DNA of 19,008 nt from UKL13-2 sp044228625. GTDB lineage: Bacteria > Pseudomonadota > Gammaproteobacteria > Burkholderiales > Usitatibacteraceae. The notes beneath the pieces are model-generated. The model was not told the DNA's origin, did not search any database, and worked only from the letters and a program-made list of their open reading frames with translations. The stretch's first letter is position 1. Each line of letters begins with the position of its first letter. Where the stretch lies: positions 1 to 19,008 of the forward strand of contig JBGAUM010000068.1 of the NCBI GenBank assembly GCA_044228625.1, given 5' to 3'. Shown here piece by piece: positions 1 to 7,241 of the stretch. The position numbers and the translations under genes are program-made.

Positions 1-1069
1 TCAGCTTTCCATTTCGGAATGGTGGAATCACAAAAGGCCGCTTGGAGGGTGACGGAATCAATCCGTCGTCCAGCGAGGTGTCGGCACCGACTACGGGCGA
101 CGTCACGGTAAAGGTGGTGGTTGCTGTGGAAGCGGCGCCTGCAACCGTGACCACGACGCTTTGTGACCCGGACATGAGCGAAGCCGGGATGGTGATCGGC
201 AGGCTAGTGGTCGTTCCATTGGTGACTGTGGCTGCGACACCGCCGACGGTGACTGTCGTTGATCCGACGACGAAGTTGGTTCCATTGATCGTCGCTGTCG
301 AGCCCGCGAGTCCACTCGATGGCGTCACGTTGGTAATGGTGGGGCTGGCTTGTGCGGCATTGACGGTAATGGACACGTTCTGCGTCGCATTGGGGGATGT
401 CCCATTTGCTGCGGTGACGGCAAAGTTGTAGACCCCTGGTGCACCGGTTACTGAGGCAGCACTGAGAGCACCCGCGGTGGACAACGTCATTCCCGCCGGT
501 GCAAAACCTGATGAGATGGTCCATGAGATGGGTAGCGCACCCGTCGCTGTAAACGTGAAATTGTATGCTCCGCCTTGGGCTACGGTCGCCGGGGGAGTTG
601 CTGACGTGATGACCGGTGGGCCCGATGGCGCAGTAATCATCAGATTGCTGACGGCTTGTGTTGCGCTACCCGCGGTGTTTGTAGCTTGCACGGTGAAGGT
701 GTAGGCACCGGCGACCGTCGGAGTTCCAGAGAGCACACCTGCTGAGCTCAGGGACAATCCCGTGGGCAACGTACCTGCCGAGACGGACCAGGTCGGGGTG
801 GGCGATCCCGACGCGCCAAACGTATAGGTATAGGCTGAACCCGTGTTGCCAGCCGGTGGCGAAGCCAAGGTGATCGTGGGAGCGACCGCTACCGCGCCGC
901 AGCTCGACGTATTGATATTGATGACATTCTGGCCGAACGTTACTGTGGCTCCGGCACAGTCGGATCCATTGACTTTGACCGTCTGCGCTTGTGACATCGC
1001 TGGAGCGATGGACATGGCGGCGATTGTGGTGACGGCAGCACGTGCCAACGCGCGCGTGAACTTGATCAT
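1..1069 (-). CDS. Secreted Ig-like/IPT-repeat protein, 3'-truncated by window edge
   Basis: An uninterrupted frame runs from an ATG at 1069 to the left edge, giving 356 residues with the C-terminus missing. Residues 1 to about 29 form a Sec signal peptide (basic MIKFTRALAR, then a hydrophobic stretch, cleavage near AQA/QT). A short segment with two cysteines (C38, C57) follows. Residues about 63-147 and 150-236 resemble putative-Ig (He_PIG-type) repeats: the first has the typical LPTGLSLSSAGVLSGTP core and an AYTFTVQATN strand, and the second is a degenerate copy (PAGMTLSTAGALS, VYNFAVTAAN). Residues about 242-322 look like an IPT/TIG domain (ITNVTPSSGLAGSTATINGTNF). The last visible residues are Pro/Lys/Arg-rich. 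An AAAGGA lies about 8 bases before the start. No convincing promoter was recognised between this gene and the terminator upstream. Such domains are typical of extracellular or surface proteins; ligand and anchoring cannot be read here. The frame is certain, the exact role unknown. Confidence 0.85.
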   Translation of the reverse strand, partial: MIKFTRALARAAVTTIAAMSIAPAMSQAQTVKVNGSDCAGATVTFGQNVININTSSCGAVAVAPTITLASPPAGNTGSAYTYTFGASGSPTPTWSVSAGTLPTGLSLSSAGVLSGTPTVAGAYTFTVQATNTAGSATQAVSNLMITAPSGPPVITSATPPATVAQGGAYNFTFTATGALPISWTISSGFAPAGMTLSTAGALSAASVTGAPGVYNFAVTAANGTSPNATQNVSITVNAAQASPTITNVTPSSGLAGSTATINGTNFVVGSTTVTVGGVAATVTNGTTTSLPITIPASLMSGSQSVVVTVAGAASTATTTFTVTSPVVGADTSLDDGLIPSPSKRPFVIPPFRNGKL

Positions 1070-1199
1070 TGGGGTGTTCCTTTGGCTATTTGCTTTAGAG
1101 GCATTTACGGCAAAACGTTCAGTGTTTCAGAACTGTGACTTCCGAACAATGAATTAACGCACTTATCAACAAAACTAGATACAACGCTTTTCACAACTG

Positions 1200-1233
1200 G
1201 AAAAAAAAAGGGGTGGTTACCCACCCCTTTTTT
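1200..1233 (-). terminator. Rho-independent terminator after the 507-residue exported protein
   Basis: A perfect 7-bp GC-rich stem (ggggtgg at 1210-1216 and ccacccc at 1221-1227) has a 4-base loop and is flanked by an A9 tract on one side and a T6 tract on the other. Read on the minus strand it gives a hairpin followed by about nine Us, 38 bases past the stop codon of the gene at 1271-2794. The flanking tracts make it symmetrical, so it could also stop plus-strand transcripts. It separates that gene from the Ig-like gene, which therefore needs its own promoter in 1070-1199. Confidence 0.9.
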
Positions 1234-1270
1234 GTCATGCATGTAACGTACAACTCAACAATATCCCCAA

Positions 1271-2794
1271 TTACAGGATGTTGCGGGTGTACTTGTGACC
1301 AGACACGCCACCGTAGGTCGACACAACGCCCGTACGGTTGTAGTTCTGGAACATGGCGCCGATGACCGGCAGACCCACGTGAACGCCAGTGGCCGGAGCC
1401 GGGATCGTCATCGAGACGCCGGTTGCCGTGAATGCCGTCGGAGCGATGGTACGCTGGATGGCAGGAGCCGCGTTGGCGTTGAACGACATCACGAACCAGC
1501 CGTTCGGGCCTTGGGTGCTACGCAGCGCCGGGGTGGTCAAGCTGCCCGGAGTCGTCGTAGCAGTCGTGTGGAACGTCGTGACCAGAGCGTTGGTGTTGGT
1601 CGAACCCAACAAGCTGCTGGCTTGGAACGGAACCACGTTGGCTTCCCAGCACAGGTTGGAACCTGGGGCGCTGGTGACCGGCGGACGCGGAGACGGCAGG
1701 ATCACGTTCGGGGCGGTACCCGGTTGGCCCTCTTCACGGTTATACACTTGGAAAGCATACGGATCGCATGCACCAGCATTCGTGAAGGCTGCCGAGAACG
1801 GCTGCGCGAAGGTCGTCGTGGTGATGTAGTCACGCTTGGTCGGGAAGGTGACAACCCAGTCGGTTTGCGATGCGGTACCTGCGTCGAGGATGAACTCGTT
1901 CATCAGGGTGTCGCGCATCATGATCGCCGACATGGCGTCGCGGCCAGCGGCCCACGTTGCGTTCACAACACCGCCACCGTAGAACACGTTGGAGGTCAAC
2001 GGGAACACGTTAGCCAAGGACGGGGTCACGAAACCAGCTTGTGAGTACGTCACTGCGTTGGTCCAGGAATCAACTGCGGTCGGTTCAAACGTGTAGTTTG
2101 CGCCGTTAGCCGAGTTGATCACGGAAGCGCGACCTGCCAAGCCGCCGGTGGGCGGGTTCAGGAATACACCAACGTTCGGGAACACAGTCATGTTGCCGGA
2201 AGCCGGATCCAGAGCGTCAAGCGCCGGGCAGTTGGCGGGAACGCCAGTCGTCGCGCTGTGCTTGATGTAGCCAGTGATCTGGGCGGAAGCAACGATACCC
2301 AGTTCGAGAACTTCGAAATAGCCTTCGCGGGTACGGTCCAGCGTCGGGAACGCAGCTGCATCGGCGTTGGCGCCGGTGTACTGGTAGTTCTTGAATTCGT
2401 TCAGGGCCAGGCCGTTGTCCGTGCGGGTCTCGGCGAACAGGTCGCTCGGGGTCACGCAGGAGTTGTCATTCGAAACGACGCGTGCGCCGTTCGTGGTACC
2501 GACCACTGCACCGGTCCAAACGTCGAACGGAGACATGAACAAGTTGAAGTCAAGGACTTCGCGGCTGTTCTTGCCTTCCAGGAAGCGAACCTTCACAGCC
2601 TTGGTCGTGTTCGTCGTGTTGACGAGGGAGATCAGGGTGTTGTAGTTCGAACGGGCCGTGTAATACGGGAAAATCAACACTTGGCCCAGACCATCCGGGT
2701 TGATGTTGACAGCGTTGGCGCTACCGGCGAAACCGGCTGCGGCCAAACCTGCGACGACTGCTGCGTGCAGGGATTTTTTCTTGAAAGTATTCAT
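1271..2794 (-). CDS. Exported/surface protein of unknown function (507 aa)
   Basis: The protein begins with a clear Sec signal peptide: a KKK basic start, then a hydrophobic Ala/Gly-rich stretch ending GSANA before VNINPDG, with cleavage near residue 28. The mature part is rich in Asn, Thr, Ala, Gly and Val, with four cysteines or so spread through it and no transmembrane segment. It starts with a GQVLIFPYYTARSNYNTLISL segment and a VKVRFLEGKNSREVLDFN segment. I believe these belong to a family of abundant but uncharacterised secreted proteins of Beta/Gammaproteobacteria, but this is from memory. A Pro-rich stretch lies around LPSPRPPVTSAPG, and the protein ends SGHKYTRNIL. An AGGAG lies 11 bases before the ATG. 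It is monocistronic, with its own promoter and a strong terminator, which suggests high expression. A surface-layer or T2SS-exported role is possible but not shown. Confidence 0.85.
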   Translation of the reverse strand: MNTFKKKSLHAAVVAGLAAAGFAGSANAVNINPDGLGQVLIFPYYTARSNYNTLISLVNTTNTTKAVKVRFLEGKNSREVLDFNLFMSPFDVWTGAVVGTTNGARVVSNDNSCVTPSDLFAETRTDNGLALNEFKNYQYTGANADAAAFPTLDRTREGYFEVLELGIVASAQITGYIKHSATTGVPANCPALDALDPASGNMTVFPNVGVFLNPPTGGLAGRASVINSANGANYTFEPTAVDSWTNAVTYSQAGFVTPSLANVFPLTSNVFYGGGVVNATWAAGRDAMSAIMMRDTLMNEFILDAGTASQTDWVVTFPTKRDYITTTTFAQPFSAAFTNAGACDPYAFQVYNREEGQPGTAPNVILPSPRPPVTSAPGSNLCWEANVVPFQASSLLGSTNTNALVTTFHTTATTTPGSLTTPALRSTQGPNGWFVMSFNANAAPAIQRTIAPTAFTATGVSMTIPAPATGVHVGLPVIGAMFQNYNRTGVVSTYGGVSGHKYTRNIL

Positions 2795-2815
2795 TGTAAG
2801 AATTACTCCTATGAG

Positions 2816-2829
2816 AAAGTGATCACTTT
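2816..2829. promoter_or_regulatory. 14-bp perfect palindrome in the leader of the 507-aa protein gene
   Basis: AAAGTGATCACTTT is an exact inverted repeat with no spacer. It sits between the predicted transcription start (near 2842) and the ribosome binding site (AGGAG, about 2806-2810) of the minus-strand exported-protein gene. This position suits an operator or an mRNA stem. The binding protein is unknown. Confidence 0.4.
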
Positions 2830-2848
2830 TAGGGGCTACAACACGACG

Positions 2849-2877
2849 ATTTTATACGACACGAGAGGGTTTTACAA
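2849..2877 (-). promoter_or_regulatory. Sigma-70-like promoter of the 507-aa exported protein
   Basis: On the minus strand a TTGTAA (-35, 2872-2877) is separated by 17 bases from TAAAAT (-10, 2849-2854), placing the start of transcription near 2842 and giving a leader of about 48 bases. The -35 lies inside a 6-bp inverted repeat with a 3-base loop (GGGTTTGTAAAACCC, 2867-2881), which could be an operator. The assignment is by consensus match only. Confidence 0.55.
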
Positions 2878-2935
2878 ACCCCTTCCGCTTACTGCAATTC
2901 CCGGCTGGATTTACCTCCACAGCCATCAATCCTGC

Positions 2936-3355
2936 TTAACCGGTCTGCGGGGTATAAACAAACCACCACTCGCCGTCCACCAACAACCACTGCTCGTTGA
3001 GTACATGCGTCAATGGCAACGAGCCCACTACGTAATCCAAAGTGACCTGCACATTGCAGGTCTCCTTTTCGCACTGGGCCGCCTTGAAAACGGCCTTGCG
3101 CCAAATACTGGGGTCCAACCGACCTGCATACAACTCGTAGGGAAGGGTTGACCTACTGCCGGGCGTGATAAAGCCATACGCCTTGGTCAAATCCCTGGCC
3201 AGCAATGCATCCCAACGGGCCTGTGCACGCTGACCTACGCGCTGCTCGGGACTCAATTCGACTTTTGCTTCACGTGTCGAAGTGCTATTCCCTTGGCTGG
3301 CGCACCCTGCCGCGAGCAACAACAGGATTGCCGATAGTCTAACCAAAAAAACCAC
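2936..3355 (-). CDS. Small putative lipoprotein (139 aa)
   Basis: The chosen GTG start at 3355 gives a short hydrophobic signal with a lipobox (LAAGC, Cys18), so the mature protein should be lipid-anchored. Residues about 36-65 look helical (ELSPEQRVGQRAQARWDALL), and the C-terminal half looks beta-rich (VQVTLDYVVGSLPL, EQWLLVDGEWWFVYTP). This helix-then-sheet pattern recalls NTF2-like or DUF-type periplasmic lipoproteins, but no family is identified. Two cysteines five residues apart (C95, C100) could form a disulfide. The Shine-Dalgarno is weak, and a TTG three codons downstream is an alternative start. It lies 198 bases beyond gspD, with its own promoter, so it is not a simple member of the T2SS operon. 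A pilotin-like role is conceivable only from location. The lipoprotein call is solid; function is unknown. Confidence 0.75.
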   Translation of the reverse strand: MVFLVRLSAILLLLAAGCASQGNSTSTREAKVELSPEQRVGQRAQARWDALLARDLTKAYGFITPGSRSTLPYELYAGRLDPSIWRKAVFKAAQCEKETCNVQVTLDYVVGSLPLTHVLNEQWLLVDGEWWFVYTPQTG

Positions 3356-3420
3356 AAAAAATCCGTTTGTTCAAACTGAAACTTAAAGTAACTTCTCCGG
3401 TTCGTAATCCGGCAGTTGTG

Positions 3421-3449
3421 AGGATATGCAAGAAGGCCTAAACCGTCAA
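3421..3449 (-). promoter_or_regulatory. Promoter of the small lipoprotein gene
   Basis: On the minus strand TTGACG (-35, 3444-3449) and TATCCT (-10, 3421-3426) are spaced by exactly 17 bases. This matches the sigma-70 consensus at 5/6 and 4/6 positions. Transcription would begin near 3414, about 58 bases before the GTG start. No stem-loop with a U-run was recognised between gspD and this site, so readthrough from the T2SS operon is also possible. Confidence 0.6.
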
Positions 3450-3553
3450 CACAATCCCCCTAGAAATAGAATTGGTATCCATTGGTTCGACTTATGGTAT
3501 TAAAAAGTTATACCTATTGACCGGGGCAGGTTTTATGGCACCTTGAGGGCGAA

Positions 3554-5803
3554 TTACTTCGACTTTGGGATCAGGTGCTCCAACACCGGCAATTTCGACC
3601 GGATCTCGTCCGTCACCGCTTTCACTTCATCGCTATTGGACACAACGGTCGGGGTGATCAGGATGACCAATTCTGTCCTGTTGTTCCGGTAATTCTGGGA
3701 ACCAAAAAGGCTACCAAGCAACGGAATCTTTGAAAGCAGGGGAATGCCGCTCGATCCAGAACCTGTGTCTTTCTGAATCATGCCGGCCAACACCATGGTT
3801 TCCCCGGAGCCGACCGTCACCACCGTCTGTGCCTTGCGTTGATTGATCGGCGGATTGGTGCCAGCTGCCGCAGCCCCGGCGGAACTGACTTCCTGGGTGA
3901 CATCCAGCGTGACACGCCCTCCGGAATTGATGCGCGGCGTCACGGACAAGATCACGCCCGTGCTGATGTACTGGCGTGTGGTCACGGTATTGACAGCCGT
4001 TCCGCCGGTCGACGTTCCGGTATCGACCGAAATCTGCGTTCCAACATTAATGGATGCCTTTTCATTGTCCAGCACCATCACTCTTGGAGTTGACACGACT
4101 TGTGCCCTGCCGTCGGTACCCAGCGCCTGAATGACACCGCGAATGTTGCCGCCAACGGCATTGATGAGTTGAAGACCGTTCGTTGCAGGTTTGACCAGCT
4201 CCAACGGATCTTTTCCGCCGAGTCCCGGCAAATTCGGCATGGCGCCCAGACCCCGAAGCGCCCCTGACAGATCATCGCGGCGGCTGTTGATGAAAGCTTC
4301 CACGCCAAAGCTTAGTTCGTCCGATAAGGTCACTTCAGCCACCAGAACTTCAACAGACACCTGCCGGCGCGGCACATCAAGCTGACGCAACGCCGTCTGG
4401 ATGGTTTCGTAATCCGAGGGCGACGCAAGGATCAGCAATGAGTTGTTGTCGTTGTCCGCAATGATCCGGACGTCCTTCGAAACAGACACGCCACTGCCGG
4501 CAAACGATATCAGTGACTGCAAGGCGGCCTGTGCCGGTGTCTGGGGCGTTGGCGGACTACCGGGTGCACCGGTTATCGGCGTCGAAATGGTGGCGGGTCG
4601 CTGCCCGGGGGCCAGTGTCGGGCCGGAACTCCCGCCTTGTTTGTTGCCGTAAATCTCGGACAACAATTGGGCGAGCTTTTCAGCCTTGCCATGCTGGACC
4701 GCATACACATTCAAACGCATGCCGCCTGAAACACCCCCGCTCTTGTCCAGGCGTTCGATCCACTTCTTTGCCTCTTCGAGGTAACGGGGCTGCGTACTCA
4801 CAACCAGCAACCCATTCATCCTTTCAATCGGGATGATGCGCACAATGCCTGCCAGCGGGCTTTTGGTCGCATCTCCAAAGATCTTGTCGAGGTCCGCCGA
4901 CAACGCTTTCACATCCGTCGACATCTGAAACAATCCGACCGAGTACCCGGCCAGGAAATCAACGTCAAACAACTCGATGATGTCGAACAAATGCTTCAAC
5001 TCACGCTGCGTGCCGGAAAGAATGATCAAGTTGCGCACAGGATCGATCTGAACCGACACCATCGGGTCGCTGGCATACGGCAGAAGAATGCGCTGCATGT
5101 CCGCCGCACCCGCGTACTTCAATTGCACGATCTGGACGGAGTACCCGGTGGGTAATTGGGCCTGCCCCTGTGCAAGCTGGGGTGCGATGGTGCCTCGCAT
5201 CCCCAACGCTGCTGGCATGACCTTGTACATGCCTTCTTCTCGCACCATGACCTGATTGTTCTGGCGCAAAAGCATCTCAAGAATCGGAATGAGGTCTTTC
5301 CGGGGAACGGGTCGCGACAACCGGATGGTCGCGCTGCCTTGGGTCTGCGGGTGAATCGTGAAGGACTCGCGCAAGTAGTCGCCCATGATCGACTGAATGA
5401 TGGCCCGAATGTCCGTTGCCTCAAAGTTCAAGGTGAACTCCTCCGGACCGGGAGCCGTTTGGGGCGACGGTGGCGCTTGCTTGACGAAATTGCCCGTACC
5501 CAAGTGAAGCAGTGAATCCTTTCGGACGGCACCTTCAGCGTTTGCCGCGTTTGGGGGCGCACTATTCGGACCGACAGCTTGCGCTGCAGGGGCCTTTGGA
5601 CCGGCCAAAGGCTTTGTCGCGGACGATTGCGCCGCTTCGCTTCTCTCATCACCCAACTTCTTGACCAGCGCACAACCCGGCAACGCGGTGAGCGCGACGA
5701 TCAGTCCGGCATGGAGCCAAAAGCTGTGGCCCGCCTGAGGTTTCTTCGTGCGCAATTCGATGTCGTTGTTTTTCATTTTGGAGTTCATTTGGGCCGGTTT
5801 CAT
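3554..5803 (-). CDS. gspD: Type II secretion outer-membrane secretin GspD (XpsD-type)
   Basis: This is the multimeric outer-membrane channel for folded substrates (749 aa). Residues 31-44 form a hydrophobic segment ending in a lipobox (LPGC, Cys44), so the secretin itself may be lipidated. A Pro/Ala linker follows. Then come N0 (about 123-200, with DIRAIIQSIM), N1 (about 221-280), N2 (about 286-353) and N3 (about 362-475), the last interrupted by a Gly/Pro/Thr-rich insert at about 390-425. The secretin core is about 485-725, with the hallmark GIPLLSKIPLLGSLFG (686-701) and RTELVILITPTVV. The C-terminal tail is short. The ATG at 5803 overlaps the gspC stop as ATGA and is preferred. ATGs at 5788 and 5776 are alternatives, and all keep the lipobox. 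The frame stays open upstream to 6493, but that part only shadows gspC. It is the last gene of the operon. Confidence 0.95.
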   Translation of the reverse strand: MKPAQMNSKMKNNDIELRTKKPQAGHSFWLHAGLIVALTALPGCALVKKLGDERSEAAQSSATKPLAGPKAPAAQAVGPNSAPPNAANAEGAVRKDSLLHLGTGNFVKQAPPSPQTAPGPEEFTLNFEATDIRAIIQSIMGDYLRESFTIHPQTQGSATIRLSRPVPRKDLIPILEMLLRQNNQVMVREEGMYKVMPAALGMRGTIAPQLAQGQAQLPTGYSVQIVQLKYAGAADMQRILLPYASDPMVSVQIDPVRNLIILSGTQRELKHLFDIIELFDVDFLAGYSVGLFQMSTDVKALSADLDKIFGDATKSPLAGIVRIIPIERMNGLLVVSTQPRYLEEAKKWIERLDKSGGVSGGMRLNVYAVQHGKAEKLAQLLSEIYGNKQGGSSGPTLAPGQRPATISTPITGAPGSPPTPQTPAQAALQSLISFAGSGVSVSKDVRIIADNDNNSLLILASPSDYETIQTALRQLDVPRRQVSVEVLVAEVTLSDELSFGVEAFINSRRDDLSGALRGLGAMPNLPGLGGKDPLELVKPATNGLQLINAVGGNIRGVIQALGTDGRAQVVSTPRVMVLDNEKASINVGTQISVDTGTSTGGTAVNTVTTRQYISTGVILSVTPRINSGGRVTLDVTQEVSSAGAAAAGTNPPINQRKAQTVVTVGSGETMVLAGMIQKDTGSGSSGIPLLSKIPLLGSLFGSQNYRNNRTELVILITPTVVSNSDEVKAVTDEIRSKLPVLEHLIPKSK

Positions 5804-6591
5804 TGTTGGGGTACCGGCTGTGGGAGATTTTGAAAGCGTCGCCGACGCTGGGCTGCAGCATTGGCATCGGTGGCACTGGAGGCGTCGGTTGCCGCAGGCG
5901 GCAGAGGAGCCGCACCCGCCGCTCTGGGCACGAATCCAGGGCCTGCAGAAAATCCGGGCAAAGCCGGCTGCACAGGCGCTCCTTGCGCAACCGCTGGCGG
6001 TGGGAGAACAGCGGGAGTGGGTGTCGGCTGTCCCGGAACGGGCGCCCCGGGTGGAATTCCAGCGGGCGTCGGTGGTTTCGGCGGCGATGGTGCCGTTCGC
6101 AGCTCCAAAATCTCGGTTTCCTCGCCAAGCTTGAGGACCACGCGGGTCGCGTCGACGGCATCGACGGTCAATCCGGGTTGGCCCAAGATCTCCGCGCCTT
6201 TTGTCACGCGCATGGTCTTGTTGTTGGCCAACTCGACCAAATAAGCCACGCTCATTCCCGGGTTTACGACTGTGCCTGCGAGCTTGAATTGCCCACGCTT
6301 CATTTGTGGTGTTGCTGCCGTCTGTGTCGTCTGGGGGGGGCGGCGGGAAGGCGTAAACAGTGGACGCTCTCCACTTTCCTTGAAGGCGAGTTCCAGGTCG
6401 CCCAATTTGAATGCCGGAACAGTGGGAGCCAACTCCGCCCGCGACTCGGCATCCCCTTTGGGTGAACCGGTTGCGCGAAGGTTGCGCCCCCAATCGGTTT
6501 CAACGCCGACTGCGGCTAATCCGGCCGCTGCCGCAATGCCCAGTATTGCGGTCAGCCCGTAGCGCTGCCACCACTGCTTGGCTGCCCTCAT
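5800..6591 (-). CDS. gspC: Type II secretion protein GspC-like (XpsN-type protein N)
   Basis: This bitopic inner-membrane protein (263 aa) links the platform to the secretin. Residues 1-12 are cytoplasmic, 13-30 form one transmembrane helix, and a linker with an ERPLFTPSRRP motif (75-85) follows. A compact homology-region (HR) domain occupies about 98-165 (FKLAGTVVNPGMSVAYLVEL, KGAEILGQPGLTVDAVDATRV), which in the GspC family contacts secretin N-domains. There is no PDZ or coiled-coil domain. Instead residues 167-263 are a Pro/Ala-rich tail ending in a basic RRRR patch. This architecture and the place between gspM and gspD match XpsN of Xanthomonas, called protein N but acting as GspC. Its ATG overlaps the gspM stop, and its own stop overlaps the gspD ATG, so translation is probably coupled. 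Confidence 0.88.
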   Translation of the reverse strand: MRAAKQWWQRYGLTAILGIAAAAGLAAVGVETDWGRNLRATGSPKGDAESRAELAPTVPAFKLGDLELAFKESGERPLFTPSRRPPQTTQTAATPQMKRGQFKLAGTVVNPGMSVAYLVELANNKTMRVTKGAEILGQPGLTVDAVDATRVVLKLGEETEILELRTAPSPPKPPTPAGIPPGAPVPGQPTPTPAVLPPPAVAQGAPVQPALPGFSAGPGFVPRAAGAAPLPPAATDASSATDANAAAQRRRRFQNLPQPVPQQ

Positions 6592-7241
6592 GGCTTGACT
6601 CCCGTTGCAGCGACCTGCGGATTGCTTGCTGTTGCCTGTGGGGAGGGAGTCTCCGGCGTCATGAACGCCAGCGACGAGACGTCGAACTGCACGTGCAGGT
6701 CCGGCTCAAGACCGCCGGGCGGAGGTTTGAATCCTGCGGGCGTATGGGAACGAATGGTTAAGTTGTCCAGGAATACATAGGGTTGTTGCGACTCCAGGGC
6801 ATGAAGAACCCTACGCAAGTTCACGTTATTCACATTCAACATGACTGTTGCACCCACAACTCGGTAGCCGGACTCCTCTTTCGGCGGCAGCGGATTTGCG
6901 GAAATGACCCGCCCGCCTTGCGCTTCAATCGATTGCTTGACCGTATCCTGCAATTCGGCTGAGGCGAGGGCCGCGGTCGTGCCCTTCAAGTAGAGTTTTC
7001 GAGGCTCACGTGCCTTGAGAATTTCAAGCGCGTTGGCCATTTGTTGACGTTTGGCATTAAACGTTGTCTGCGACTGCCATTGGCGCGACATGCGATCGAT
7101 CGCCGCATCGTAATGCCGGTGCAGCCAAAGGATCGGTACTGCCACTGCCGCCACTACCAGCAGCAATAGGAAAACCAGGACGCCAATGGCGATGCCACGC
7201 CGCGCGCGCGAATCGGCCGGCAATTTCAAGGCATTGGTCAT
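6588..7241 (-). CDS. gspM: Type II secretion inner-membrane platform protein GspM (XpsM-type)
   Basis: The protein (217 aa) has a short cytoplasmic N-terminus, one transmembrane helix (about 17-39, IAIGVLVFLLLLVVAAVAVP), a predicted coiled coil (about 44-75), and a small periplasmic ferredoxin-like domain (about 85-195). The domain includes LYLKGTTAALASAELQDTVK and VNLRRVLHALESQQPYVFLDNL, typical of the GspM/XpsM b-type family. A short Pro/Thr/Ala tail ends the protein. GspM partners GspL and helps hold the GspE-L-M-F platform together. Its ATG overlaps the gspL stop as ATGA, and its stop overlaps the gspC start the same way. No own ribosome site is needed if translation is coupled. Confidence 0.9.
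   Translation of the reverse strand: MTNALKLPADSRARRGIAIGVLVFLLLLVVAAVAVPILWLHRHYDAAIDRMSRQWQSQTTFNAKRQQMANALEILKAREPRKLYLKGTTAALASAELQDTVKQSIEAQGGRVISANPLPPKEESGYRVVGATVMLNVNNVNLRRVLHALESQQPYVFLDNLTIRSHTPAGFKPPPGGLEPDLHVQFDVSSLAFMTPETPSPQATASNPQVAATGVKP

Noticed and set aside
1295..2044. A 249-codon plus-strand open frame
   Set aside because: It is antisense to the 507-residue exported protein and has a His/Arg-rich shadow composition.
2258..3151. A 297-codon plus-strand open frame spanning an intergenic region
   Set aside because: It crosses the promoter of one minus-strand gene and the coding parts of two, with no ribosome site or domain of its own.
3482..3525. Inverted repeat ggtat/atacc (3496-3514) considered as a terminator after gspD
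   Set aside because: The stem is only 5 bp and AT-rich with a 9-base loop and no following U-run; too weak to call.
5804..6493. Upstream extension of the gspD frame that would make a 979-residue protein
   Set aside because: The extension overlaps gspC in another frame, has shadow-like Arg/Gly-rich composition, and would bury the lipobox signal; the ATG at 5803 overlapping the gspC stop is the natural start.
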